DNA of 64,000 bases from Sisyra terminalis (lineage: Eukaryota; Arthropoda; Insecta; Neuroptera; Sisyridae): assembly GCA_958496175.1 (NCBI GenBank), contig OY292274.1:69140630-69204629 (forward strand), written 5' to 3'. The notes beneath the pieces were generated by a model. The model searched no databases, was not told the origin of the DNA, and saw only the letters and a program-made list of their open reading frames with translations. The stretch's first letter is position 1, and each line of letters begins with the position of its first letter. Shown piece after piece: positions 1-10,980 of the stretch. The position numbers and the translations under genes were made by a program.

Positions 1-1295
1 TCATTGTTATGATAACATTTAAAATGTTATAGAAAGTTTGTACTAATTCAAAATATATTCAAATGTTAATCTTTAATCCCTTGAACTCGAGATCACTATG
101 AAACTTGAGATTTTTAGAATATTTCCACTAAAAATTGAAAAAAAAAAACTATTTTTTTTTATCATTGACGATTTATTATCGAGAATTTTCAATATTAATG
201 ATCCCAACTAAAATATCAAAATGCTTTAGAATTAAAAAATCATTGTCTAAGAAAGTATATTTCACCCTGTACTAGTTTTTGATAATAAAGTAACATTTGA
301 CGAAATTTTTTATATTTTAATAATTAAGAGTTAACTTATTCAATATTTGAAACAAAAAATTACTATAGGTACCATAAATCTAGTAACTTTTAGAACTACC
401 CTGATAAGAAAATATAGGTCTCTAATAAATTAACGTAACCTGCTTCTTGAAAATTTAAATTTTTGTATGTTTTCATCCGTTATTTAAACATTAACTATGG
501 TACATACAAGAAATTATTAAAGATCCTTTTTTGTAGGATTTATCCTGAGCTTTCATTTATTCATTTTTTTTTTCAATTTGGATGGACGCGGCGCCTCCTG
601 ATGGTGAAGGATTTTTTGGTGGAAATCATGTTTGGAACCTAATCTATAAATTCTATAAATGTGGCTTCCACGACTATATATTTGTTTTTCAAATTTTAGG
701 TGAATATAAATTTTTTGAGGAATCAAAGAAAATAATTGATGAAAATATATCCAACAATTTTTGCTTATGGATGAAGAATTCCAAAAAATTCCCACTTTTC
801 GATAGAAAAACGGATGAAAATTGTAAACGTAAGTTTGTTTTTCCATATACTTCTCAAGAAAATCGCATTAGCATTAGTGAAACTATATTTCAATATTTAC
901 TCCATAAAAACAAATAGTAAACGGAATTGCTTTGAGAAAAGGGTCAACGACCACCGAACCGAAAAAAGAAAAATCATTTTCCTCCAACATAATTCAAATT
1001 ACTCGAGAAAAGCTTCACAAATCAATTAGGCAAATGTAAACTTATATAAAAAAAAGCTGCGGTTAAATTATCCAGAAGTAACGAAACTTAAAAGTTCCTC
1101 AAGCAAAAAAGCTCTGATAATAGCAAACTTTAATTTCCACGAAAAGCTCGTTAAGTTTTTCCCTCCCCGTAAGACTCTAATTTTCTTTGACACTTTCACA
1201 CTTCTCCAGTTGGTTTGTTAATTTTTATCACCTGGCAAGCGTTTATTCCTGTGGAGCGGGATAGAGGAAACAAAAAACAATTGCTAGAAGGTTAG
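1..1295. other. AT-rich region without a recognisable gene
   Basis: I see no known domain here. Open frames exist on both strands around 553-917; the + frame at 582-917 has 111 codons. Neither product resembles a family I know, and overlapping frames on both strands are common in such AT-rich DNA. No repeat structure is obvious. Confidence 0.5.
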
Positions 1296-1411
1296 TAGTG
1301 CACTGGCGGCGGAGTCCAGGTCGTGCACCGCTACCTGAGTCCTTGACCAATGACCCATTTCCAGCGCCGCCCGACACCAGGTTTTCCCCGATTTGTCCTG
1401 GAAAGCAATTC
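1296..1411. other. GC-rich island, possible exon
   Basis: This stretch is much richer in G, C and CpG than its surroundings. It is open for more than 30 codons on each strand. The minus frame has a Gly/Ser/Ala-rich product and a possible donor (CAG/GTAGCG, near 1335) after an acceptor-like CTTTCCAG. The + frame is Pro-rich. I cannot assign a gene or strand. It could be a noncoding first exon or promoter-proximal exon of SIFaR or of a neighbouring gene, or an old inserted sequence. Confidence 0.25.
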
Positions 1412-1964
1412 GACCTCAAATCACAAGTCTAACCTAATTTAAAGTGAAATATTCAAATAATTCATCATTGCTTCTCTATCTCTCGATTGTTCCCACCCAA
1501 AAAAAAAAAATCGTAAATATTTTCACGATAAGATCCGAAATAGTTTTGGAGAATGAAAGAAATATGAGACCGGTGATAAGAATCTAAATTTATTCATAAT
1601 TTTTAAGCTTTTCGTTACAATTTAAAGCTCACATTTATTTTATTGCACTGCTTTTTTTTTCTTAAGGGGGAAAAATGAATTGCTTTCCGTCGATTTGATT
1701 CGATTGTTGTGATTGAAAATTGCGCGATTGTTCAAATGAGTGGAGAAAAAATTCGCGATAATCGAATCGAATCGGAAACAAAAGCGTTTTTTCGCTCATT
1801 AATTCAATAATGAATCGGAAAAGTTTTCTCTGCCAATTGAAAGCACTTTTTACTTGAAAATAAAAACGGGTGAGGGTCGGGGGGTGGGAGATGGAGAAGA
1901 TTTAAATTTGTATAAAGACAATCGGTTAATGTTTTCAAGGTTTGTAATGTTATGAGGAGTAATG
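1412..1964. other. No recognisable gene
   Basis: AT-rich sequence. I see no coding or repeat signal apart from short homopolymer runs. Confidence 0.4.
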
Positions 1965-2693
1965 GTGCGGTTTTATTTGAAAGTGGTGTAAGTCAATATT
2001 GGTTAAAATTGATTTTTTTTGGGGGGACTGCTTTTATTGCCATTGAGATGTATGACTAGAGTAAACATGTTCCATAAGTTTTATGTTATATTTAAACTAA
2101 TTTCCCCTCAATTTGGGGTGGAATAGTTGCAATGACGGTCACAAGAGAGTATATTGTACACAGAATAGTCAACTTTAAGGTTTGAATTTTCCGAAATTTT
2201 CTTTTGGCCAACCGATGGAAAATTATGCTTGAGGGCTTAGAAAATAATTCGTTTCGTATAAGACAAATAAATATAAAATCAAAAATTAAGGAAAATTTAG
2301 AAAATTATTGTTCAATAAGAAAAACTACTTCCTCCCCCTAGCTAAAAAGGTAGAGAAAAAAGGGCATTTATGATTTTTTTTCATTGTGCGGTTTTGTTTG
2401 AAAGTGGTGTAAGTCAATATTGGTTAGAATTGTTTTTTTTTTTTTTGGAGGGCTGCTTTTATTGCCATTGAGATGTATGACTAGAGTAAACATGTTCCAT
2501 AAGTTTAATGTTATATTTAAACTGTAATTTTCCCTTAATTTAGGGTGGAATAGTTGTAATGACGGTCACAAGAGAGCGCTGATTTAAAAAAAATTATAAG
2601 AAAGTAAGGTTCTGATGCCATATTGTATACAGAATAGCCAACTTTAAGGTTTGAATTTTCCGAAATTTTCTTTTGGCCAACCGATGGTGTGAC
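1965..2693. repeat. Direct duplication of a ~250-bp segment
   Basis: The segment 1965-2217 recurs at about 2388-2693 in the same orientation. Shared blocks include GAAAGTGGTGTAAGTCAATA, the ATGTATGACTAGAGTAAACA block and TTCTTTTGGCCAACCGATGG. The second copy has an extra ~40 bp after the 'cacaagagag' block. The GAAAGTGG.GTAAGTC motif also occurs near 46934 and, inverted, near 47350, so the unit belongs to a dispersed family. Confidence 0.8.
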
Positions 2694-2896
2694 CTATGGT
2701 GTTTTTTTTTTTTTTTTTTTTGAAAAGAATTCTATCTGGGCTAATGGTGTTAATTATAATTTTGAAAGATATCTCTATAGAATAATAAATAAATGCCACC
2801 CTGAAAATTATTCCCTTATTATGTCCCGAACTTAAGAGCTTAAGATTAGCATATTTTTGAGCTTTTAAATCAAAAATTTTGCAACTTTACCTAATA

Positions 2897-3085
2897 CACT
2901 GTTTCTTAACCTACGGTCCGCGGTCCCATTTGAAAAAGTTTGTTTTTTGTTTTTTAATTTAATGAAGGAATACTAAAAAATAATATTGTCCGAAAATTGC
3001 ACCTTTTTTCACTCAGGAGTGATCCTTGGCATTATGCTTGATTTCCTGGGGGGGGTCCGCGGTTGAAAAAGGTTAGGAACCACTG
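2897..3085. mobile_element. hAT-type MITE, decayed copy
   Basis: The right end reads GGTTAGGAACCACTG and the left end CACTGTTTCTTAACC, which are imperfect inverted termini of the CAGTGGTTCCTAACC kind seen in many hAT MITEs. GC-rich 'ggtccgcgg' blocks sit just inside both ends. A related copy lies inverted at 52430-52645. No clean 8-bp target duplication remains, so the copy is old. Confidence 0.6.
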
Positions 3086-3442
3086 CTTTAGAGAATCGTT
3101 ACCGAAACACTGTTCCAACAATTCCTTTTTTCCGTTCGTGCACCATTAAATCCGGTTTTTACGCAAAAATTAATACAAATTAATTGTTGCAAATTTAAAT
3201 CCATTTCTAAAATAGTATACAATCGCCAACTGTAGGTACTCTTGGTTACGTAACTTTCACAAATGCCAAGATATAATGGGAGCGCCAAAAACGGGGGGGG
3301 GGGTTATTCCGGGAACTTTTTGATGAAGGTGGTAACACTTGATCATATAAAATCGATTTTAAAAGACCCTTGGATGATATAAAAGGGCACAAAAGTAGGC
3401 ACCTAGTGTTCTTTGACGATAGTTTTTTTTATTAATGAAATG

Positions 3443-3469
3443 CCTCTCTCTCTCTCTCTCTCTCTCTCT
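3443..3469. repeat. (CT)n microsatellite
   Basis: An uninterrupted CT dinucleotide run of about 13 units. Confidence 0.95.
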
Positions 3470-3672
3470 GTTTCATTGTTTACAGTGAAAAACGACGGTA
3501 GAAAAATCGTTTTCCGCCAATTTTTATATTTTATCATTCCATTCTTCCAAACGAGTAGCTATATAATCTTACCTTATAAAGAGGATATAATATAATGCAT
3601 AAGAGAAATGGCGAGCTTTTTTGACGTATGGATCAGATTTTGTTCGTTTTTTTTATACAGGTACTAATGGAC

Positions 3673-3825
3673 CAAGGTTTATAAAATACACAGGTTGCCC
3701 CATTAGAAAAAAAAATGACGTCTTACGAAGAATTTTGAAATTTGAATCAGTCTGAAGATATATACGAATTTCTTCTGGGTACGTCACGTAGCACATGAGG
3801 CCACCTGTGTATTTTATAAACCTTG
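3673..3825. mobile_element. MULE-type MITE, copy 1 (9-bp TSD)
   Basis: A 153-bp element with inverted ends CAAGGTTTATAAAATACACA and its complement. It is flanked by a perfect 9-bp direct repeat, CTAATGGAC (3664-3672 and 3826-3834). A 9-bp target duplication is typical of Mutator-like transposons. Copies 2 and 3 are at 7530-7683 and 38452-38604. It has no coding capacity, so it must be mobilised in trans. Confidence 0.85.
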
Positions 3826-3834
3826 CTAATGGAC

Positions 3835-6438
3835 GCCATGCACATTAGTGACCCACGAGCAACCGAACATAGATATTTAAATAAAAGAGTCCAATTTATA
3901 TCCAATTAATGGATGCCAGTTTATTTATTTTTAATCGGCCTTTTTTGGAATGCTATTTTTATTGCTGTCTTTACATTGGAACCATTAATGAAATCAGAAT
4001 CAAATATTGGTACAACTATTTAAATTAGACTTGTTTGTGACCTTTATACTTATTTTTTTGGGCGAAACACTAATGAGTACTTGAAAACAAAATATAATCG
4101 AAATCGATCAACCTGTTCTTGAATTATATGAAAGAATGCAGGTAGGAAGATATTTATGTTCAAATTATCAACCTTTGATCCATAATAATCAATATTGTGA
4201 CCGAAACCGGCTTGAATTCCAAGCTGGTGTGAAATTGAAAAGAATTTTACCTGACCTCAACGGGTGGTATGAGATAAAATAATAAAAGCTTGAAGGCCAA
4301 AATGTGTGAAAAAATGTGATTCAGAATCAGGTGTTAATGTAGTTATAATTGACAACAAATAATAAATACCTGAAACTGGTTATCATAATGATGTTTTTCT
4401 ACCTGCCACATTCTCTCGTTCAAATTTTGGACTTTAAGCTTTTACAATGTTATTTCATATATCATCAGTTGAAAGGCGGATTATTTGCATTCCACACTAG
4501 CTAACAGTAAACTGGTTCTGCACTTAACGTGTGGAATCCATACTGACAAAAATCATAACAAAAATGAATTTTAATTTTATATCTTATTATTTGGTAATTT
4601 ATTTAAAGTAGTTGTAATAAATTCAAATCTATTTTTGGCCTAAACGTTTAAATTTAAATCTTTACAAGCTGTTAAGATAAAATCAGTTCATTTCAATTCG
4701 ATTATATTATCTGTGAATTCAGTTTTAAGTTTATATTCATTCAATTGGGATTTTGAAAAAAAAATATTGATTTTTTTCATGTATTTTAAAACTTTATTAT
4801 TAATAATTATTGATATTTAATGCAAAAAACTTAAAAAAAAAATTTTCAATTAATTATAAACGACTAAAAATTGATAAAACTTAAAAAAAAAACACGTGAC
4901 TATAAACGCGCCATGAGTGGTCACCATAGCTGTGACGTCATAATGTTATAGCTAACAGTACAGCGTTTACAGCTATTACACGTGACTAGACAATAATATT
5001 GAAAATTTATTGCTAAAAAACGAGTCGTTAGTTATTTATTTATAAATATTATAAATTTATTTCGACGTTTGCCATCTTGGGGAACATTTAAAAACATTTT
5101 GTTAGGAGTTGTTTTTGTAGTATTCGTTCATAATGGTACAAAACAAGAACGATAACTTTTAAGGTTCGACATTTTCAATATTTAACAATCACAACAGAAT
5201 TAAATCAATCAAAACACTGTACTTAATATTTCTGTATCAACTGCAATGAGTGACAACTAACATTATGACGTCACATGCGCTCGGGTTTGTTCGGGAGCTG
5301 TCGGCGTGTCTTCGGTACTAGATTCAAAAATTAATTTTTATTTTGAAATAACTTTTAAATTATTGCGAAAAAAACAAAAACAAAAAATAGTTTTGCTATA
5401 AAACTTATATATGATCTTTCCATTTATCACAAAAAAAAAAAAATCACAAACCCAATTATCGAAGTGAACATATCAGCAAAATGAAGGGCTTAACAGGCAT
5501 ATACTTGGATTTTTCTATATTATTTTTAATGTTTTTAGAGACAAACCAAATTTAAAAATTTATTTTATCTTATCATATTCCCTGTAGGATTCTTTCTGGT
5601 TAGGACTCGTAACATTACATTAGACGAGTTCATAACATTAGAATATATAGATAAATTTTATTTACTCGGAAACTATGAATGACATGGTTATAACTTCCGC
5701 AACTTTGTGTTAAAAGCATTTTCAATTCATTCCATAGCGAAATCTCATTTAAATTTTTTTGGGATAATGAAGTGCTGCTGTATCCTACAAGACATTGGAT
5801 GGACATAAAATATGTTGGAAGTAAATAAGAGAAAATGTCGCCAAGGGATAATAACGCGATTGGCCGTTTAGGGTTTAGTTCCCGTTTGTCCCTTATGCTC
5901 TGGCAATGTCATAAATCCAATCATATTACATATATCTATATATATATATATCTAGTGGCTTATATGTGCGACCCTGGCAAATGTGTGCGTTTGCAAGAGA
6001 CAATGGGCCTCCTGCAAGTTCGCTAACCTTTTCTTTCGCAAATCTATGCGAATAGTTTTATCGTTTGCTGTTTCAAGTTCAGCGCAACATCTTTCCAGTG
6101 TGTCACAAGTTTGCCAAATATTTTTTGGTTACCCAAAGTAATCGGGGAACAATGAACTGATTGATCAAAATGGCACATAGTTAACGAGGGAGGAAAAGTT
6201 TTTCTATTAAAATTCGCACATAGTTTTGCTTTTTGATTGGAATATCGATTGAAGGGTTTGCTTCCCTTTGGGAATTTGATTTGTTTTCCTACAAAAGAAA
6301 ATGTTTACAAACAAGTAATAATAGTGGGTAAAATTTCAAAGCTTTTTGTCCCACAGACTGTTATCAATGAATCAAGAAGGCTGTTATAGGGAATTGGAAA
6401 AATTATTAACTTTTTTTTTTTTGATCAAATTACCTTAC
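3835..6438. other. No recognisable gene
   Basis: AT-rich sequence with a short (TA)n tract near 5932-5951 and the CRE-bearing inverted repeat described separately. The short open frames look random. Confidence 0.4.
4932..5274. repeat. 17-bp inverted repeat with CRE palindromes
   Basis: GTGACGTCATAATGTTA (4932-4948) returns as its exact reverse complement at 5258-5274. Each arm holds the 8-bp palindrome TGACGTCA, the consensus CREB/ATF site. Two CACGTG E-boxes lie at 4893-4898 and 4979-4984. The arms may be subterminal parts of a small decayed transposon or a real regulatory pair. I cannot tell which. Confidence 0.5.
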
Positions 6439-6672
6439 AATAGACTTATAGGGTTAGAAAAAGAATTTAATTTAAATTTTTCGGAAAAAAATAAGTATAT
6501 ACTGGTTATGGAAGATGGCGCCACAGTCTTTACTCTATCGGAAGATACTATAACTTTTAAAAATGGTGGCAAATTTAAGTTTTGTTTTTACATTTATGTA
6601 TATAATATAAAGTACATATCAATGAGACGTGAATCGCTATACTCGTTTAGAACGCGGAATATTTTTTTTTTT

Positions 6673-6931
6673 CAAATTGGTAAAAAATATTCAGAGGACT
6701 AGGATCAAATAATAATCAGTTGTTTTTAACAAGGTTAAAGCGATTATTTACGGTATGAAAGAACTCATCGTAATAATTGTTTATAATTTTTGATATTAAT
6801 AAAAATTGGCTATGGTATTTCAGAACGCCTGAGGAAGGCTCAATAACCGGGCCGAAACGTCGCGCATGTAATAAATAGTTTTGACTGATTATTATTTGAT
6901 CCTAGTCCTCGGAATATTTTTTACCAATTTA
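6673..6931. mobile_element. Inverted-repeat unit carrying a hammerhead-like core
   Basis: About 47 bp at 6673-6719 (including GGACTAGGATCAAATAATAA) return inverted at about 6884-6931 with one mismatch. They enclose about 165 bp that contain a hammerhead-ribozyme-like core. Penelope-like retroelements often carry such ribozymes and inverted flanks, so this may be a truncated Penelope-like insertion. It contains no reverse transcriptase sequence. Confidence 0.5.
6826..6864 (+). ncRNA. Candidate hammerhead ribozyme, independent of family C
   Basis: The segment shows CTGAGGA (6829-6835), which fits the CUGANGA core. It is followed by stem II GGCTC/GGGCC with a 7-nt loop, then GAAAC (6854-6858), then GTC as a possible NUH cleavage site ending at 6861. 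CGC and GCG flanking the core could form stem I. Stem III is almost absent, as in hammerheads of Penelope-like elements that work as dimers. Activity is inferred only from the motif. Confidence 0.55.
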
Positions 6932-7143
6932 TCATCATTGAGGATCTGAAACTTTACAATAATTTTTTTTTCATAGACTTTTATAGGGTTAGAAAAAGAA
7001 TTTAATTTAAATTTTGGTGCCATTTTTCGAAAAAAAATAAATATATACTGGTTATGGAAGATGGCGCCACAGTGCTTCTCCTATCGGAAGATGCTATAAC
7101 TTTTAAAAATGGTGGCAAATTTAAGTTTTGTTTTTACATTTAT

Positions 7144-7369
7144 GGGCTCATGTGTACTTTAGCACACCCACAATTTGGCAACGTTGCATTTTCGACTTTG
7201 TTTTAATTTAATTCGCGATTAAATCGATCCATAATGGAAATTGAGCCACAAAAGAGAGAATTATACCATAGTAGAATTGAAGTAACCAAAAAAATCGCGA
7301 ATTAAATTAAAAACAAAGTCTAAAATGCAACGTTGCCAAATTTTGGGTGTGCTTAGTACACTTGAGCCC
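7144..7369. mobile_element. 226-bp MITE with long TIRs and ATTTAT target duplication
   Basis: The termini GGGCTCA...TGAGCCC belong to nearly identical ~77-bp inverted repeats; both contain TTTGGCAACGTTGCATTTT. The element is flanked by ATTTAT on both sides (7138-7143, 7370-7375). The paralogous sequence at 6591-6605 shows the uninterrupted site with a single ATTTAT, which proves insertion. I cannot name the superfamily. Confidence 0.85.
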
Positions 7370-7529
7370 ATTTATGTATAAAATATAAAGTACATATCAA
7401 TGAGATGTGAATCGCTATACTCGTTGAGAACACGGAATATTTTTTTTTCATTTGCATTATTTAAAGTGATTATTTTTAGCGACTATAGTCCATAGTGTAA
7501 AACTATGCAATATATACTACAATATATAG

Positions 7530-7683
7530 CAAGGTTTATAAATTACACAGGATGCCTCATTAGAAAAAAAATGACGTCATACGAGGGATTTTGAAATTTG
7601 AATCAGTCTGAAGATATGCACGAATTTCTTCTGGATACGTCACGTAGCCACCATAAGGCCACCTGTGTATTTTATAAGCCTTG
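7530..7683. mobile_element. MULE-type MITE, copy 2
   Basis: Same family as 3673-3825. The 154-bp element is flanked by AATATATAG (7521-7529) and AATATACAG (7684-7692), a 9-bp target duplication with one later substitution. Confidence 0.85.
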
Positions 7684-7778
7684 AATATACAGTAAATATA
7701 CATTTAGCATTGTAAATCAATAACTAATAACTTAAGTAGTTCTTATGCTAAATAATAATGTACGTATATGATTATAAT

Positions 7779-8412
7779 CTATTATTATAAAGAGGAAAGA
7801 TTTGATGGTTTGTTTGCTTTGAATAGGCTCCGAAACTACTTGACCGATTTGAAAAATTCTTTCACTGTTGGGAAGCTTCACTATTTCCGGTGAACATAGG
7901 CCATATTAAATTTTCAAAAAAGTTAGGGATCCATACTAAAACTCCAGTAACCCAAGGTCTGAAAAAATTATCAAAAAACATTCTTTTATCGCGTGCGCTG
8001 CGAAAACTATTGGTTATAGAACAAAATAATGTAGTACGATTTTGTAGAACATATCATTATCTACAAAAAATAGAGCGACAGTTTATGTCTAACTATTATA
8101 GTTCTTTATTTTGAAAAATGTCGCATGGTCACCGCTCTTTACCTATAATTAAGACCAATTTTATTGAACTTGGCGATATTTTTTTTTATGTATAGATGCT
8201 GATTGATTTACAGCTTATTTGGTCTACGGTAGGTATACCTACCTAAGTGTGTCGTTTTAAAGTTGACAAAATAGTGTTTGAAGTATGTTTATGGTTTTCG
8301 TAAAAGAAATAAGAAAAATAAAAATTTTCATATACCACTACAAATGGCAAATTTGGAAAGAAAACATATTCTACACCTACGTTACGCAGACGAAGTTGCG
8401 GGGATCAGCTAG
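7779..8412 (+). mobile_element. Non-autonomous Helitron-like element, copy 1
   Basis: The element starts with TC in an A/TC context (TCTATTATTATAAAGAGG) and ends with CTAG/T (GGGATCAGCTAG). This matches the Helitron rules of 5' TC, 3' CTRR and insertion between A and T without target duplication. Similar ends occur at 13926-14740 (minus) and 22400-24320. No Rep/helicase ORF is present; the frame at 7890-8114 is not recognisable. Confidence 0.65.
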
Positions 8413-8480
8413 TTGTTGTATATACAGAATAGAAGCAACAATAGTAACAATAACAATAAAAGTAATAACTAGTTTATTAA

Positions 8481-8861
8481 GGGGTCGTTCATAAAATACG
8501 TCACGCTAAAATAAGCTCTTTCTGACCCCCTCCCCCCATTGAAAAACCCAAACTGTGTCACACTTTCTGTGAGTCCCCCCTAGAAATATTTCGTCACAAA
8601 ACTAAGACCCTCCCCCCCTGAATATGATAAATTTCAATTAAAAGTGCACAAATTTCTATATATTTAATATTTACTAATTTTTATCATGATAAAAATTGAA
8701 AAAGAAAAATAGTCGAAAGAAATATTAATTTAAAATTTTTTGACGAACGGCGAACGTCACGTTACCGAAGAACCCCCCCCCCTTACCCCCGTCACATCTT
8801 GTGACACTTAGCAAGACCCCTCCCCCCCCCTTGTATGTGAACATATTTTATGAACGGCCCC
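8481..8861. mobile_element. PIF/Harbinger-type MITE with TAA target duplication, copy 1
   Basis: Inverted ends GGGGTCGTTCATAAAATACG and TATTTTATGAACGGCCCC are flanked by TAA on both sides (8478-8480, 8862-8864). Several poly-C runs lie inside. A three-base TAA duplication fits PIF/Harbinger. A partial inverted copy is at 19597-19880. Confidence 0.7.
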
Positions 8862-9021
8862 TAATAGCAATGGTAACTTTAACAGTATGCATCAATATTA
8901 TAGTAATTATTTGATTATAATATTAATAATAACAGCATCGAATAATAACGAATTGATATTGTTTTCTTTAAATTTTATTTATTATATCGATAGACTTTAG
9001 GTAATTTATTGTTTTTTTGAT

Positions 9022-9530
9022 GCCCTCCCGCGAGTTTAGGTACTCATTTATAGAACTTGGCAATTGTTGTTCAGTGCGGCAACCAATGTAGGCTCTGCAA
9101 TCTATAACCTGACTAGATTTCGTAGTGCCTCGTTATGGATTTTGTCTATAGTTGCCAGGGTTGATAGTTCAATAGTCCAATTTTTTCTGGATTATGGCCT
9201 TGTAGGTGGTTATGAGGATTTGTGTAGTTTTTAATTCATTTATGTGGGGTTTCCAGGAAAGACTGGAGTCAAATTTCATTCCTGGTATCTTTAGTGTTGA
9301 TGTCATTTTTACTGGGGTATTTTGGAGGGTTTGATTCTGAGGTTTTTGTTATGTTTCTTTACTTGTAGAGAATCTTATCCCAGATCTTTGTGCCCAGTCC
9401 TGAAGTTTATTTATGCTATTTTGCATGATTTTAGCTGATCTATTTAGGTCCTCCCCTTTCTTTAGTATGAGCATATCATCCGCAAATAAAAAGCCTTTAC
9501 ATGGTGGTTCGATTTAGTTCCATCAGTTCA
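9022..9530 (-). pseudogene. Non-LTR retrotransposon reverse transcriptase fragment (Jockey/I-like)
   Basis: Read on the minus strand, the segment encodes the FADDM active-site motif of reverse transcriptase (codons for ADD at 9475-9483). It continues with LILKKGEDLNRSAKIMQNSI and NKLQDWAQRSGIRFS, the usual run after the catalytic Asp pair in Jockey/I-group elements. Further on is a GMKFDSSLSWKPHINELK-like block, characteristic of the region after the RT. Stop codons and frame changes interrupt it both upstream (a TAA shortly before the motif) and downstream, so it is dead. The endonuclease and N-terminal RT parts are missing, as expected of a 5'-truncated copy. Confidence 0.85.
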
Positions 9531-10980
9531 TTTATGGCCGGAATAATAGTTTAATACTTGATCAGCCATTTTATATGGAGTTTTCTTCTCAATAGAAAAA
9601 ACCAATCACAAGTCTATAAATATGACCACGCCTGCTATGAATTATCAAAGCCTTTTTGATTTTCAACTATAACTTTTAAGTACTAAACTTTTGAGTAGCA
9701 CTAATTTTCTTGAGCTTTTTTCTCTATATAAGATCCTTGTATGTATCTCTATATATCTAAGCATTTTCGTTGAAATCATTGTAGGAATTTCCCGTTGAAA
9801 AACTTTGAAGATGTAATTGGATCGGTGCCAATTTGTCGAATTTAATAACGCAAAGCTTGAACAGTTTTTAATTTAAAGCGGAATTTTTTAAAGCTTTCCC
9901 AGCTCAAAAGCGTATTTTTATGATTGCTAGGGACTTTTTTGTCGCCAACTCCCCCATACATATGTAATATATACAAGTAGGTAATATAGAAACAATTTTA
10001 TAGTATTTGAACCAACTTGAAAAACATTTTTCTTGATTAAAACTAGGAACTTTGATAATAAATTTATGTTAATTTTTTTCAATTAAACTTTTGAGGTGAA
10101 ATAGTTTCAAAGTTAAAAAAATAAGAATATAAATTATTTGGTTTCAATGATGGAAATTATTGATTAAAACTTATTTTTCCAAACTTTCCTATTAGACAAA
10201 GAGGAGAGATTTAATTGTTCTTTTTATTGTTTACCTGAAAAAAAGAGTTATAAAGGGAATGAAAGTTGACAATTTCATCCATAGTGGTAAAAGATATGAT
10301 CTCAGGTGGCCTTGTTTATGCAATTAGCTCTGAAATTAGGCATTTGTGGCACTAGTTGGGCAAAAATTTGTGCAGAATAAAATTTTGCATTTGCTTTGTA
10401 CAATATCAAAGTGGAAGACACATAAAACAAGTGCCATAACCGACCGGAAACGGAAGTTATCATATAGCGGAAGAAAATCAGTCGAGACTGCAATCAGGAT
10501 TTCATCTCGTCGGAAAATTAAGCAATAGTTTTCCACACACAAAGGGGGACAATTGAATGCATTCCAGCAAATTGCACTTTTTGTGCAATTTGCAAATCTA
10601 ATCACATTGCTTAGATCAACAAAATGTCTTATAATATTTATGGAAAAGATAACGCCATAAAATATGGCACATATTTTTTTTTAATGTCAGTGCGCATGAC
10701 AAAACGTGTTATTTATGATAATAAAATGCAACACTATTTGAACAACATAAGCTTTAAATTACAACCGGGGCGATAATAATTTAAAATTACCACCATTAAT
10801 TTAAATAAAAATCACATTTGAAAAATGCAAAATTTTTCTTTTCTTTGATTTATAATTTTTATCAGAAATATCTGAACTATTTGCTTGCGTAAATATTTTA
10901 CTTTAATTGAAATATTGATAAAGATGGAAAGAAAAATAAAATATATGTTTGGATGTGAGATAAAAGAAATGAAGCATAAG
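9531..10980. other. No recognisable gene
   Basis: AT-rich sequence. Overlapping open frames at about 10302-10605 on both strands lie in a slightly less AT-rich patch but match no family I know. Confidence 0.4.

Larger units (their letters stand above)
6439..7443. repeat. Direct duplication interrupted by two insertions
   Basis: The sequence at 6439-6670 recurs at about 6976-7443 in the same orientation, including GGTTATGGAAGATGGCGCCA and AACTTTTAAAAATGGTGGCA. The first copy is followed by the inverted-repeat unit at 6673-6931. The second copy is split by the MITE at 7144-7369. The first copy therefore preserves the pre-insertion sequence of the second. Confidence 0.85.
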
